Shown here: piece by piece, positions 5,490 through 12,334 of the stretch
Layout of the letters: every line of letters begins with the position of its first letter
How positions within the stretch are numbered: position 1 is the first letter of the stretch
NCBI GenBank assembly: GCA_964501265.1
Contig: CAZCSK010000044.1
Span: 1 to 17,776, forward strand
Direction of reading: 5' to 3'
Length of the DNA stretch: 17,776 bases
From: CAZCSK01 sp964501265
GTDB taxonomy: Bacteria; Actinomycetota; CADDZG01; JAHWKV01
Made by a program: the position numbers and the translations under genes
Notes under the pieces: generated by a model
The model's database searches: none
Told to the model about the DNA's origin: nothing
The model's input: the letters and a program-made list of their open reading frames with translations, nothing else

Positions 5490-6455
5490 GTGGTCTTGAC
5501 CCGTCCAGACATTGTTGAGCGCGCCCTTGGCGGCGATCGGCTTGCTCTCGCCCGGCTGATATCGATCGTCGAGGACGGGTCCGAAGAGCTCGCATCGGTG
5601 ATGGCGGCTGTGTTTCCGCAGACGGGGAACGCCTACACGGTTGGAATCACGGGGGCGCCGGGCGCCGGCAAATCCACACTCACGGAAGCTCTGATTTCAA
5701 AGATGCGCGCGGAGAGCCATCGGGTCGCCGTCCTTGCAGTCGATCCATCGTCTGCCTTCTCCGGCGGCGCCTTGCTCGGCGACCGGGTTCGGATGCAAAC
5801 TCACGCTACCGATCAAGACGTCTTCATCAGATCGATGGCGACGAGAGGGCATCTTGGTGGACTTGCTCTTGCAACACCTGAGGCGGCGCGCGTCTTCGAT
5901 GCCGCGGGCTACGGTTACATCATCATCGAGACAGTTGGCGTGGGCCAGGCTGAGATCGACATCGTCGATGCAGCCGACACAACAGTCGTCGTTCTGAACC
6001 CGGGTTGGGGCGACAGCGTTCAAGCAGGCAAAGCGGGACTGATGGAAATAGCTGATGTATTCGCGATTAACAAGGCCGACCGTGAGGGCGTGAAACAGAC
6101 AGTAAGAGAAGTTAGGCAGATGCTCACCTTTGGAAAGGAGGTCGGAGGCGCATCAGCTTGGGTCCCGCCGGTAAGAGAAACGATCGCGACCCGCGACGAG
6201 GGGGTTGCGGAACTTTGGGAGGCGATCAAGCAACACAGAGGCCACCTGGAGACTTCCGGAGAACTCCAGGTTCGAAGGCGAAGTCACATCGCCAAGGAAA
6301 TCTCGAACATTGTGGCGGAACGAGTTCGCTCCAGAGTTCAAAGCGATGCTGTCGACCTGCTCGACCCTCTCGTCGCTCGAGTTCTAGCTCGCGAGATCGA
6401 CCCCTACGCCGCTGCCTCAGCGCTTCTCGATAAACTAGACGTCAATGGATCCTGA
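5490..6455 (+). CDS. meaB: MeaB/ArgK-type GTPase chaperone of B12-dependent acyl-CoA mutase
   Basis: This 321-aa protein is a SIMIBI-class P-loop G-protein of the MeaB (ArgK, human MMAA) family. It couples GTP hydrolysis to loading and protection of adenosylcobalamin in acyl-CoA mutases. Visible motifs are Walker A GAPGAGKS (residues 55-62), AVDPSSAFSGGALLGDRVRM (from 83), the switch motif ETVGVGQ (147-153) and the guanine-specificity motif NKAD (194-197). The GTG at 5490 gives the expected short N-terminal region; no Shine-Dalgarno is visible. The 3' end overlaps the mutase gene by 11 nt, so the two are translationally coupled. This agrees with a chaperone dedicated to that mutase. In IcmF enzymes the same two modules are fused; here they are separate. 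Confidence 0.95.
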   Translation: MVLTRPDIVERALGGDRLALARLISIVEDGSEELASVMAAVFPQTGNAYTVGITGAPGAGKSTLTEALISKMRAESHRVAVLAVDPSSAFSGGALLGDRVRMQTHATDQDVFIRSMATRGHLGGLALATPEAARVFDAAGYGYIIIETVGVGQAEIDIVDAADTTVVVLNPGWGDSVQAGKAGLMEIADVFAINKADREGVKQTVREVRQMLTFGKEVGGASAWVPPVRETIATRDEGVAELWEAIKQHRGHLETSGELQVRRRSHIAKEISNIVAERVRSRVQSDAVDLLDPLVARVLAREIDPYAAASALLDKLDVNGS

Positions 6456-8076
6456 AACGCGCCAACGGGTGGACGACGACTTCGACACGGTTTCGTCCGT
6501 ACCGACCAAACCCATCTACGGGCCATCCGACGTCGACGGTCTCGACTATGAGCGCGACCTCGGGGATCCGGGTGAATTTCCATTCACCCGCGGTGTCTAT
6601 CCGTCGATGTACCGAGGCCGCCTGTGGACGTTCCGTCAGTTTTCCGGCTTCGGCAGCGCCGCCGAGACGAACGAACGCTACAAGTTTCTGCTGAAGCAAG
6701 GCAACACCGGGCTGTCGGTTGCGTTCGACATGCCAACCTTGATGGGCCGCGATTCGGACGACCCGATGTCGGAAGGTGAAGTTGGCAAATGCGGCGTGGC
6801 TATCGATTCAGTCGCCGACATGGAGGTTTTGTTCCAAAACATTCCACTGCGCGATATCTCGACATCCATGACCATTTCGGGGCCCGCGGTGATGCTCTTT
6901 GTGATGTGGCTCGTGGTGGCCGAACGACAAGGCGCTCCTTGGAAAGGGCTTGACGGGACCCTTCAGACGGACATCTTGAAGGAATACATCGCACAGAAAG
7001 AATGGGTATACCCACCCGAGCCGCATCTACGCATGACTGCCGACTTGATGAAGTTCTGCCGAGACGAGGTTCCCAAGTATCACGCTCTTTCGATCTCGGG
7101 TTATCACATCCGAGAGGCCGGTTCGACGGCAGTGCAGGAACTTGCGTTCACGTTGGCTTCGGGTTTTGCGCATGTGGAACTTGGGATGAGAAACGGCATG
7201 ACGGCGGATGAAGTCGCATCGAGTTTGTCATTCTTTTTTAACTCACACATCGACTTTTTCGAAGAGATCGCTAAGTTTCGTGCCGCTCGTCGAATCTGGG
7301 CGCGCTGGATGAAGGAGAGGTACAAGTGCACCGACACCAAATCCATGATGATGAGGTTCCACACGCAGACCGCGGGATGTTCGCTAACTGCCCAGCAGCC
7401 GTACAACAACGTTGTCCGGACTGCCGTTGAAGCATTGGCGGCCGTCCTAGGAGGCACCCAGTCTTTGCACACGAACTCGCTGGACGAGGTCCTCGCGTTG
7501 CCTACGGAGCATGCCTCAGAGATAGCGCTTCGCACGCAGCAGATTTTGGCGCTCGAGACAGGCGTTGCCAACGTCGCCGACCCCTTGGGCGGCTCTTGGT
7601 ATGTCGAGGCATTTACGAACCAAAGCGAGCAAGCCGCCGAGGAGTATTTCTCGAAAATCGACGAACTGGGCTCAGGTTCGATTCTCGACGGGATGCTGAG
7701 GGGGATCGAGGAAGGCTATTTCCAGTCCGAGATCGCCGATGCTTCTTTCATGTACCAAGACCTTGTCGACCGGGCTCGCAAGGTTGTGGTCGGTGTCAAC
7801 ATGATGCAGCGCGAGGCCCAAGACGACGAAATCGATGTGCTGATCATCGACCCAGAGGGCGAGGAAAAGCAGATCAAAGACCTGCAGGCCCGCAAGGCCG
7901 ATCGAGATCAAACCCGCGTCGACTCGGCAATCGCCGAACTCGTGAGGGTAGCCAAGACCGACCAGAATATGATCCCCGCGCTGATCGAGGCGGCGAGGGC
8001 CGAGACAACCCTGGGTGAAATGGTGGACGCCCTGAAGGAACCATTCGGCATCTACCGGGAACCGCCCCGCTTCTAG
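6445..8076 (+). CDS. icmA: B12-dependent acyl-CoA mutase large subunit, isobutyryl-CoA mutase type
   Basis: This 543-aa catalytic TIM-barrel subunit of a cobalamin-dependent acyl-CoA mutase has no B12-binding domain, so it needs a separate small subunit that is not in the window. CoA-binding motifs (YPSMYRGRLWTFRQF), GLSVAFDMPTLMGRDSDDP, SISGYHIREAG, RFHTQTAGCSLTAQQPYNN and SLHTNSLDE are all present. The two residues known to separate methylmalonyl-CoA mutase (Tyr89, Arg207 in Propionibacterium) from isobutyryl-CoA mutase (Phe, Gln in Streptomyces IcmA) are Phe66 (codon 6640-6642) and Gln184 (6994-6996). Isobutyryl-CoA/n-butyryl-CoA isomerisation is therefore the better prediction. Automated annotation would probably say methylmalonyl-CoA mutase. 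The gene overlaps meaB by 11 nt and ends in a 4-nt overlap with the convergent minus-strand operon. Confidence 0.9.
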   Translation: MDPETRQRVDDDFDTVSSVPTKPIYGPSDVDGLDYERDLGDPGEFPFTRGVYPSMYRGRLWTFRQFSGFGSAAETNERYKFLLKQGNTGLSVAFDMPTLMGRDSDDPMSEGEVGKCGVAIDSVADMEVLFQNIPLRDISTSMTISGPAVMLFVMWLVVAERQGAPWKGLDGTLQTDILKEYIAQKEWVYPPEPHLRMTADLMKFCRDEVPKYHALSISGYHIREAGSTAVQELAFTLASGFAHVELGMRNGMTADEVASSLSFFFNSHIDFFEEIAKFRAARRIWARWMKERYKCTDTKSMMMRFHTQTAGCSLTAQQPYNNVVRTAVEALAAVLGGTQSLHTNSLDEVLALPTEHASEIALRTQQILALETGVANVADPLGGSWYVEAFTNQSEQAAEEYFSKIDELGSGSILDGMLRGIEEGYFQSEIADASFMYQDLVDRARKVVVGVNMMQREAQDDEIDVLIIDPEGEEKQIKDLQARKADRDQTRVDSAIAELVRVAKTDQNMIPALIEAARAETTLGEMVDALKEPFGIYREPPRF

Positions 8077-8297
8077 AGCCCCTTTTTGATGATGCGGTAG
8101 ATATAGATTCCGGCGGCGCCCGTCAGAATTATTCCTACCGCGGCTGCAATCGCCACGATCGGGTTGCGCTCACCAATGGTTTGACCATCTGCCGGAGGCG
8201 GGGGGCTTTGGGTGTGCTGGTTTAGGCCGTGAGCGGATGCGATGAAGGGCGCCCAAGAGGCCAGCACGAAGATCGCGGCGACTAGCAGCCGCCTCAC
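8073..8297 (-). CDS. Small secreted/anchored protein with predicted N-terminal His
   Basis: This 74-aa protein has an Arg-Arg start and a hydrophobic signal sequence (MRRLLVAAIFVLASWAPF) ending in ASA. Signal peptidase cleavage there would expose an N-terminal His (HGLNQH). A short Pro-rich stretch follows, then one transmembrane helix at about residues 46-68 and a basic tail (YRIIKKGL). I choose GTG at 8297 because it overlaps the stop of the copper-protein gene by 4 nt, as at the other junctions of this operon; TTG at 8321 would add 8 residues. The family is not recognised. A free N-terminal His with a second His five residues later suits Cu(II) binding, as in CopC-like proteins, but that is inference from context. 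Its last 4 nt overlap the mutase gene. Confidence 0.75.
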   Translation of the reverse strand: MRRLLVAAIFVLASWAPFIASAHGLNQHTQSPPPPADGQTIGERNPIVAIAAAVGIILTGAAGIYIYRIIKKGL

Positions 8298-8944
8298 GCC
8301 GGCGTCTTTCGCAGGAGCCAAAGACCTATGGCGCTGCCGGCCAATACGACTCCCGCAACGATTGCGATGATGCGGCCCACGGGTGCCCCGCCCTTGCCCG
8401 TCTGATCAATGGTCACCGATCCCGTGACCACCTCGCCCGACGATGGAGAGGGTGACGGAGCCCGAGGGGTGGGACTGGGGGCTGGTGAAGGTGAAGCGAT
8501 AGGCGATAGCTTCGGAGACGGAGAGGGGGATGGTGCTGGCGGCGGCGGGGATGGCGGCGGGCCCGACGGCGAGGGCGACGGCACCGTGGCTGCGGTTACG
8601 ACCACGGTTCCCCGCATGCTCGGATGCCTCCTACAGCGATAGGCGAAACTGCCCACGGATGGGAACGTGTGTGGATAAGCGCCTCCCGGCGGGATGCAGC
8701 CGGTGGTCACGGCGCTCGTGCAGGTGGGGCTCGAGTCGAAGCTCCCGTCGTCACTGGTGACTGAATGCGAATCAGCACCAGCATTTTTCCACGTGACCGT
8801 GGTTCCCTGGGAGATAGGGATGGAATTTGGGGTGAACGCGTTGTCGGAAATGGTTACATCATCAGTTGCTGCCTGCCCGATGGAAATCGAGGCGCCGGCG
8901 AACAGCGCGATAGCCATCATCAAGAGAAAACTATGGATCTTCAT
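8294..8944 (-). CDS. Membrane-anchored blue (type 1) copper protein, plastocyanin/amicyanin-like
   Basis: This 216-aa cupredoxin is exported and anchored. The signal peptide covers residues 1-25 (cleavage near GQA|ATDD), and the cupredoxin fold runs from about 28 to 118. The full type 1 copper ligand set is present: His60 (DSHSVTSDDGSF), Cys104, His107 and Met110 in the CxxHxxM loop YRCRRHPSMRG. Cys75 and Cys83 could form a disulfide. A linker made almost wholly of Pro, Ser and Ala (about 122-178) leads to one C-terminal transmembrane helix (191-211). It is likely an electron carrier or copper-binding protein outside the membrane. The ATG at 8944 overlaps the upstream lipoprotein stop by 4 nt (ATGA). 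A longer in-frame reading from 9061 lacks a signal sequence at its start and was not used. Confidence 0.9.
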   Translation of the reverse strand: MKIHSFLLMMAIALFAGASISIGQAATDDVTISDNAFTPNSIPISQGTTVTWKNAGADSHSVTSDDGSFDSSPTCTSAVTTGCIPPGGAYPHTFPSVGSFAYRCRRHPSMRGTVVVTAATVPSPSPSGPPPSPPPPAPSPSPSPKLSPIASPSPAPSPTPRAPSPSPSSGEVVTGSVTIDQTGKGGAPVGRIIAIVAGVVLAGSAIGLWLLRKTPA

Positions 8945-9804
8945 GCCGCTTTTTCCAGTACGGTCTTGATCTCGCCCGTAGTCACGGGGCCCTCGAACCT
9001 GCCTTGAATGACGCCCTTGGTGTCGATCACGAAGGTCCAAGGTTCCGTCAAAAGACCCCATGCCTTCATCCCCGCGGTCAGATCCTTTCCGGAATTATCG
9101 GTGAACACTTCGACGTGGATAAAGTTGGCGCGGTCGGCGAACGATTCCCGGACGCGCATAACTTGATCGACAACAGGCCCGCACACGCGCGATGCGCACA
9201 GTGCCGGGGTGGCGAAGACCACGACGGTGGGTTTTCCATTGGTGAGAGCGGCATCTAACGAGAGTTCGTGCATCGGGTCCTCGGGGTCGCGAGTGCATAG
9301 GTCCGCGAGCCCCCGATGGTCCGCTTGGGTGGGTGTCGCGACGGAGATTGCCTTGTCGCCGGCGCGCAGCAGTGACGAGCTTTCCTTAACCGTGACCTCC
9401 GCTCCCGCCCCGCGTCTACGACCCGAAGAGTTCTCTGCAACGAGAAGTAGCCACCGACCGGGAAAGGGAAAGTTTACGTTCGCACGATAGAAGGCACGGT
9501 CTCCGAGACCGTCGTCCTCGAATGCGATGTCGACGGGTCCGCCGACGGGCCCCTCTTCATCCCGGGCAAAGTACAGTTTCAACTTGGCCTTGGGAACGAA
9601 GGCTTGCTGCTTGTCCAGGAGTGCAAAGACGAGCCGGTTGGATCCCTTGACCAAGTCCGGTTCCGGGGGAAGCACGAGTGAGTATTCCTGCATCGTGGCA
9701 TCCGCGAGGGCCTGCATCGTCGCGGGGGCCTCGTCGCCCTTTGGTAGCCCGCAGGCTGATGTAATTAACAGCGACGCGCAAGCGACCGAAAGAGTTCGTC
9801 TCAC
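8941..9804 (-). CDS. Lipoprotein with C-terminal thioredoxin-like domain (CX4C)
   Basis: This 287-aa predicted lipoprotein has the signal MRRTLSVACASLLITSAC, with the lipidated Cys at 18. An N-terminal beta-sandwich (about 45-140), with a PGRWLLLV strand, resembles FixH/YtkA-like domains. The C-terminal thioredoxin-like domain (about 178-287) has GKPTVVVFATPALC, but its two Cys are four residues apart (Cys203 and Cys208, CASRVC) rather than CxxC; another Cys is at 170. Possible roles are thiol redox or metal delivery at the outer face of the membrane, perhaps for the blue copper protein encoded next. The GTG at 9804 overlaps the NUDIX stop by 4 nt and gives a clean signal peptide; a start at 9873 would bury the signal. 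The exact function is not known to me. Confidence 0.85.
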   Translation of the reverse strand: MRRTLSVACASLLITSACGLPKGDEAPATMQALADATMQEYSLVLPPEPDLVKGSNRLVFALLDKQQAFVPKAKLKLYFARDEEGPVGGPVDIAFEDDGLGDRAFYRANVNFPFPGRWLLLVAENSSGRRRGAGAEVTVKESSSLLRAGDKAISVATPTQADHRGLADLCTRDPEDPMHELSLDAALTNGKPTVVVFATPALCASRVCGPVVDQVMRVRESFADRANFIHVEVFTDNSGKDLTAGMKAWGLLTEPWTFVIDTKGVIQGRFEGPVTTGEIKTVLEKAA

Positions 9805-10415
9805 GTTATCGAGGTTACCGCAGGCTCGCTTAGATCGAGCAAGCTCTTTAGGACCCGTGCGGTGGCGCCCCAAATGATGTTGGGTCCGACGTCGAACGCC
9901 CAGTTCGCGTAAACGGCTTTTCCGCGGATGAATTTCTGTTCGCGCATCGTGGCCGAATCCTGGAGCACCGACAGCGGAATTTCCAGCACTTCAGTGATTT
10001 CTTTTCGGTTGACTGTGAACTCTGAGTGGGGGATCAACCCGACCCAGGGCTCGATAACAAATCCGGTCACGACCGTAAAGACACGGGGGAGCCGGCCCAG
10101 AATCTCAACGTGGGCGGGATCGATTCCCATTTCTTCGTGCGCCTCTCGCAGGGCGGCTTGGAGGCCCGTTTCGCCGGGGTCGACTTTTCCGCCGGGGAAA
10201 GAAATCTCTCCTTTGTGAGAAGGCAGGTCCTCGGACCGCCTTGTAAAGACCAGGGACCAGATTCCCTCAGATGCCGTGAAAGGCACGAGAACGCCCGCCA
10301 GCGTTGTGCCATCCATGTCGGCAGGCGGTTCGTCGCCGAAGGCCGAGGCGTCGGGTGGGTTCTGTGTGGCGGCAAGACGCTGCCTCAAATGATCGAGTCT
10401 TAGTTCCGTTGTCAT
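9801..10415 (-). CDS. NUDIX hydrolase, CoA-pyrophosphatase (NudL)-like
   Basis: This 204-aa NUDIX hydrolase has a perfect NUDIX box, GX5EX7REUXEEXGU, at residues 76-98 (GKVDPGE...REAHEEMGI). Just before it lies LPSHKGEISFPGGK, the pattern typical of the CoA-pyrophosphatase subgroup (LxxHxGxxxFPGG). Members cleave coenzyme A and its esters to 3',5'-ADP and (acyl-)phosphopantetheine in the cytosol. CoA as substrate is a subgroup prediction, not proven. It is the first gene of the four-gene minus-strand operon; TATGAT lies exactly 6 nt upstream of its ATG, suggesting a leaderless transcript. Its stop overlaps the lipoprotein GTG by 4 nt. The combination with a copper/thiol operon is odd and may simply reflect shared transcription. 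Confidence 0.92.
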   Translation of the reverse strand: MTTELRLDHLRQRLAATQNPPDASAFGDEPPADMDGTTLAGVLVPFTASEGIWSLVFTRRSEDLPSHKGEISFPGGKVDPGETGLQAALREAHEEMGIDPAHVEILGRLPRVFTVVTGFVIEPWVGLIPHSEFTVNRKEITEVLEIPLSVLQDSATMREQKFIRGKAVYANWAFDVGPNIIWGATARVLKSLLDLSEPAVTSIT

Positions 10416-10421
10416 GGCCCG

Positions 10422-10427
10422 ATCATA
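10422..10427 (-). promoter_or_regulatory. Putative -10 box of the NUDIX operon (leaderless)
   Basis: On the minus strand TATGAT is followed by 6 nt and the ATG of the NUDIX gene at 10415. This is close to the -10 consensus and at leaderless spacing, with no ribosome binding site between. No convincing -35 is seen. The divergent intergenic region 10416-10487 also contains the crotonase promoter, for which I cannot name a clear box. Confidence 0.45.
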
Positions 10428-10472
10428 AAGCGCAGGCTACGGATGGAATGATATGGGCTGGGAAACGAAGAT

Positions 10473-10479
10473 AAGGAGG
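10473..10479 (+). promoter_or_regulatory. Strong ribosome binding site of the enoyl-CoA hydratase gene
   Basis: AAGGAGG lies 8 nt before the ATG at 10488. It is the best Shine-Dalgarno in the window and fixes the start. Confidence 0.8.
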
Positions 10480-10487
10480 CAATTGCA

Positions 10488-11267
10488 ATGGGAGAGTTCG
10501 TGAGGCTGGAAGTCAATGACTCGGTGGGGGTCATCAGGTTGGAGCGCCCACCGATGAACGCACTGAACAGGAAAGTGGTCGAGGAACTGGGGGCAGTGGC
10601 TCTTGAGGCGGGACTGTCGCCCGAGGTCAAGGCCGTCGTCATCTGGGGGGGCGAAAAGATCTTCGCGGCAGGGGCCGACATCGCAGAGTTCGTTGAGTCG
10701 GACGCCGCGGGTATTTTTCACTATGTAAAGTACCTTCAAGACGCCTTTACAGCTCTTGCCGAAATCCCCAAGATTACGATCGCCGCCGTGAACGGTTTCG
10801 CGCTGGGAGGCGGATGCGAACTGGCTATGACGGCCGATTTCCGTTTTGCTGCCGAGGATGCGCAACTTGGCCAGCCGGAAATCCTTCTGGGACTGATCCC
10901 GGGCGCAGGCGGCACCCAAAGGCTGCCGCGCCTTGTGGGCAAGTCGAAAGCCAAGGAGATTGTTTTCATGGGCCGACCCGTAACGGCTGAAGAGGCGATG
11001 CGGATTGGACTCGTTGACCGCGTCTATCCACCGGGTGAAGTCTTCGAGAAGTCCCTTGCCGCGGCTGCAAGATATGCGAAGGGACCACTCGTGGCTCTTG
11101 CGGCGGCCAAGTCCTCGATTGACCGGGGTATGGATGTAGACCTTGACTCGGGACTGCAGATCGAACGAGGGGCTTTCTCGACTCTCTTCGGAACCGAGGA
11201 CGTCAAAATAGGTGTTAAGTCCTTCTTCGAGAACGGTCCTGGTAAGGCGGAGTTCACCGGCCGGTGA
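10488..11267 (+). CDS. Enoyl-CoA hydratase/isomerase (crotonase family)
   Basis: This 259-aa cytosolic crotonase adds water to trans-2-enoyl-CoA in beta-oxidation. Both catalytic glutamates of true hydratases are present: Glu111 in ALGGGCELAM and Glu131 in LGQPEILLGLIPGAGGTQRL. The oxyanion-hole loop AGADIAEF lies at about 61-68. It is thus a likely real hydratase rather than a decoy member of this broad family; chain length preference cannot be read. The start is fixed by AAGGAGG upstream. It is the first gene of a plus-strand group with the metallo-hydrolase, etfB and etfA, and could act on crotonyl-CoA derived from butyryl-CoA, the product of the upstream mutase. Confidence 0.93.
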   Translation: MGEFVRLEVNDSVGVIRLERPPMNALNRKVVEELGAVALEAGLSPEVKAVVIWGGEKIFAAGADIAEFVESDAAGIFHYVKYLQDAFTALAEIPKITIAAVNGFALGGGCELAMTADFRFAAEDAQLGQPEILLGLIPGAGGTQRLPRLVGKSKAKEIVFMGRPVTAEEAMRIGLVDRVYPPGEVFEKSLAAAARYAKGPLVALAAAKSSIDRGMDVDLDSGLQIERGAFSTLFGTEDVKIGVKSFFENGPGKAEFTGR

Positions 11268-11284
11268 GTCCAAGTTTTTGGGGC

Positions 11285-11290
11285 TATCCT
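11285..11290 (+). promoter_or_regulatory. Possible -10 box before the metallo-hydrolase gene
   Basis: TATCCT lies 8 nt before the ATG at 11299 in the 31-bp gap after the crotonase gene. No Shine-Dalgarno is seen there. It may give an internal, nearly leaderless transcript; the evidence is weak. Confidence 0.25.
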
Positions 11291-11298
11291 GGGTACAA

Positions 11299-12288
11299 AT
11301 GCCCGAAACCCTGGCCCTCGACCCACTGCCGATAGAAACGCTCTCACTTCCGACACCGTACGCGGTCGGGCCGGTCAACGCCTATGTTCTGACGGGCGAC
11401 CCTCTGACCATGATCGACGCCGGCGTCAACACAGTCGACGCAGAAAACGCATTGAAACTCGGTTTTGCCGCAAAGGGGCTCTTCATCGAGTCGGTGCAGC
11501 GCATTCTCATCACTCACGGCCATCCGGATCACTATGGGCTGGTCCCTTTGGTGCACAAGGCATCCAAGGCGCCCGCCTATATGGGGGAAGAGGAGATCGA
11601 ACGCCTCACCGACAAACGAACTTTCTGGGAGTTGGGGAGGCTTCTTCTCGAAGCGGGATTTCCGCAGCCGCTTCTCGAGGACCTGGCCGAGCGCGAACGG
11701 AAGGTCTACCGGGTCCACCAGGTGATTGACCTGGAGTGCCAGCCGGTAAAAGACGGCGACATCTTCGAATTCAGAGACTTCATGCTGGTGGCGATCGCTC
11801 TGCCCGGCCATACCGGTGGCCATCTTGGCTATCTCGAACCGGCCACCGGAACTTTGTTCGGCGGGGACACCCTGCTGCCCCACATGAGCCCGAATCCGAT
11901 ACTGGAGCCTGCATTCGACCCGCTTTTATGCATCCCCGCGACGCGGCGTAGGAGCTTGAAACAGTTTCTCGAGTCGCTGGAGCGGCTATATGCATTGAAT
12001 TTGAACACCGTTTATCCCGGCCACGGTCCCGTCATCACCAACCCATCCGAGGCGATCAATTACATGCGCGAGCATCATGCTCGCAGGCTGGAGGTGATAC
12101 ACAAATCACTTCCGTTTGACGGGATGAGCGCCTACCAGGTTTCGCAAGGGCTCTATCCGAGTGTCAACGGGTACGATCATTTTCTCGCGGTGTCCGAGGT
12201 GGTTGCTCATCTCGACGTGCTCGTCGATCAAGGCTTGGCCGAGCCGGAGTTGCGCGACGACGGCGTGGAGTACTTCTGCAAGAAGTAG
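11299..12288 (+). CDS. Metallo-beta-lactamase-fold hydrolase with C-terminal winged helix
   Basis: This 329-aa protein is of the glyoxalase II/LACTB2-like MBL group. The zinc motif HGHPDH is at residues 73-78; further metal ligands are the His in LPGHTGG, the Asp in GGDTLLPH and the His in VYPGHGP. The last ~75 residues resemble the winged-helix tail often attached to such hydrolases (YQVSQGLYP...LDVLVDQGLAE). The substrate is unknown; thioester hydrolysis would suit neighbours that act on acyl-CoA, but that is a guess. I take ATG at 11299 (MPETLALDPLPIETL), which gives the usual N-terminus. An in-frame reading from 11212 would overlap the crotonase gene and add residues unlike the family. 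Confidence 0.9.
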   Translation: MPETLALDPLPIETLSLPTPYAVGPVNAYVLTGDPLTMIDAGVNTVDAENALKLGFAAKGLFIESVQRILITHGHPDHYGLVPLVHKASKAPAYMGEEEIERLTDKRTFWELGRLLLEAGFPQPLLEDLAERERKVYRVHQVIDLECQPVKDGDIFEFRDFMLVAIALPGHTGGHLGYLEPATGTLFGGDTLLPHMSPNPILEPAFDPLLCIPATRRRSLKQFLESLERLYALNLNTVYPGHGPVITNPSEAINYMREHHARRLEVIHKSLPFDGMSAYQVSQGLYPSVNGYDHFLAVSEVVAHLDVLVDQGLAEPELRDDGVEYFCKK

Positions 12289-12323
12289 AATCTTTCCACC
12301 CAATGAAGGTTGGCCTTTTATTT

Positions 12324-12330
12324 AGGGAGG
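12324..12330 (+). promoter_or_regulatory. Ribosome binding site of etfB
   Basis: AGGGAGG lies 4 nt before the ATG at 12335, slightly close but strong. The 46-bp gap before it also contains a short AAGG-TTGG-CCTT stem followed by T-rich sequence, too weak to call a terminator. Confidence 0.65.
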
Positions 12331-12334
12331 TTCG

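Noticed and set aside
8409..8642. Plus-strand Gly/Asp/Glu-rich frame
   Set aside because: It is the antisense of the Pro/Ser linker in the blue copper protein, which makes long open frames by composition.
8945..9061. Longer start for the blue copper protein at 9061
   Set aside because: It would add 39 charged residues before a clear signal peptide and overlap deeply with the lipoprotein gene; the ATGA overlap at 8944 is better.
10437..11378. Long minus-strand open frame opposite the crotonase gene (313 codons)
   Set aside because: It is antisense to a clear enzyme gene and also spans the crotonase promoter region; no recognisable protein features.
12306..12323. Possible intrinsic terminator before etfB (AAGG-TTGG-CCTT then T-rich)
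   Set aside because: The stem has only 4 bp, too weak; the T-rich stretch runs straight into the etfB ribosome binding site.
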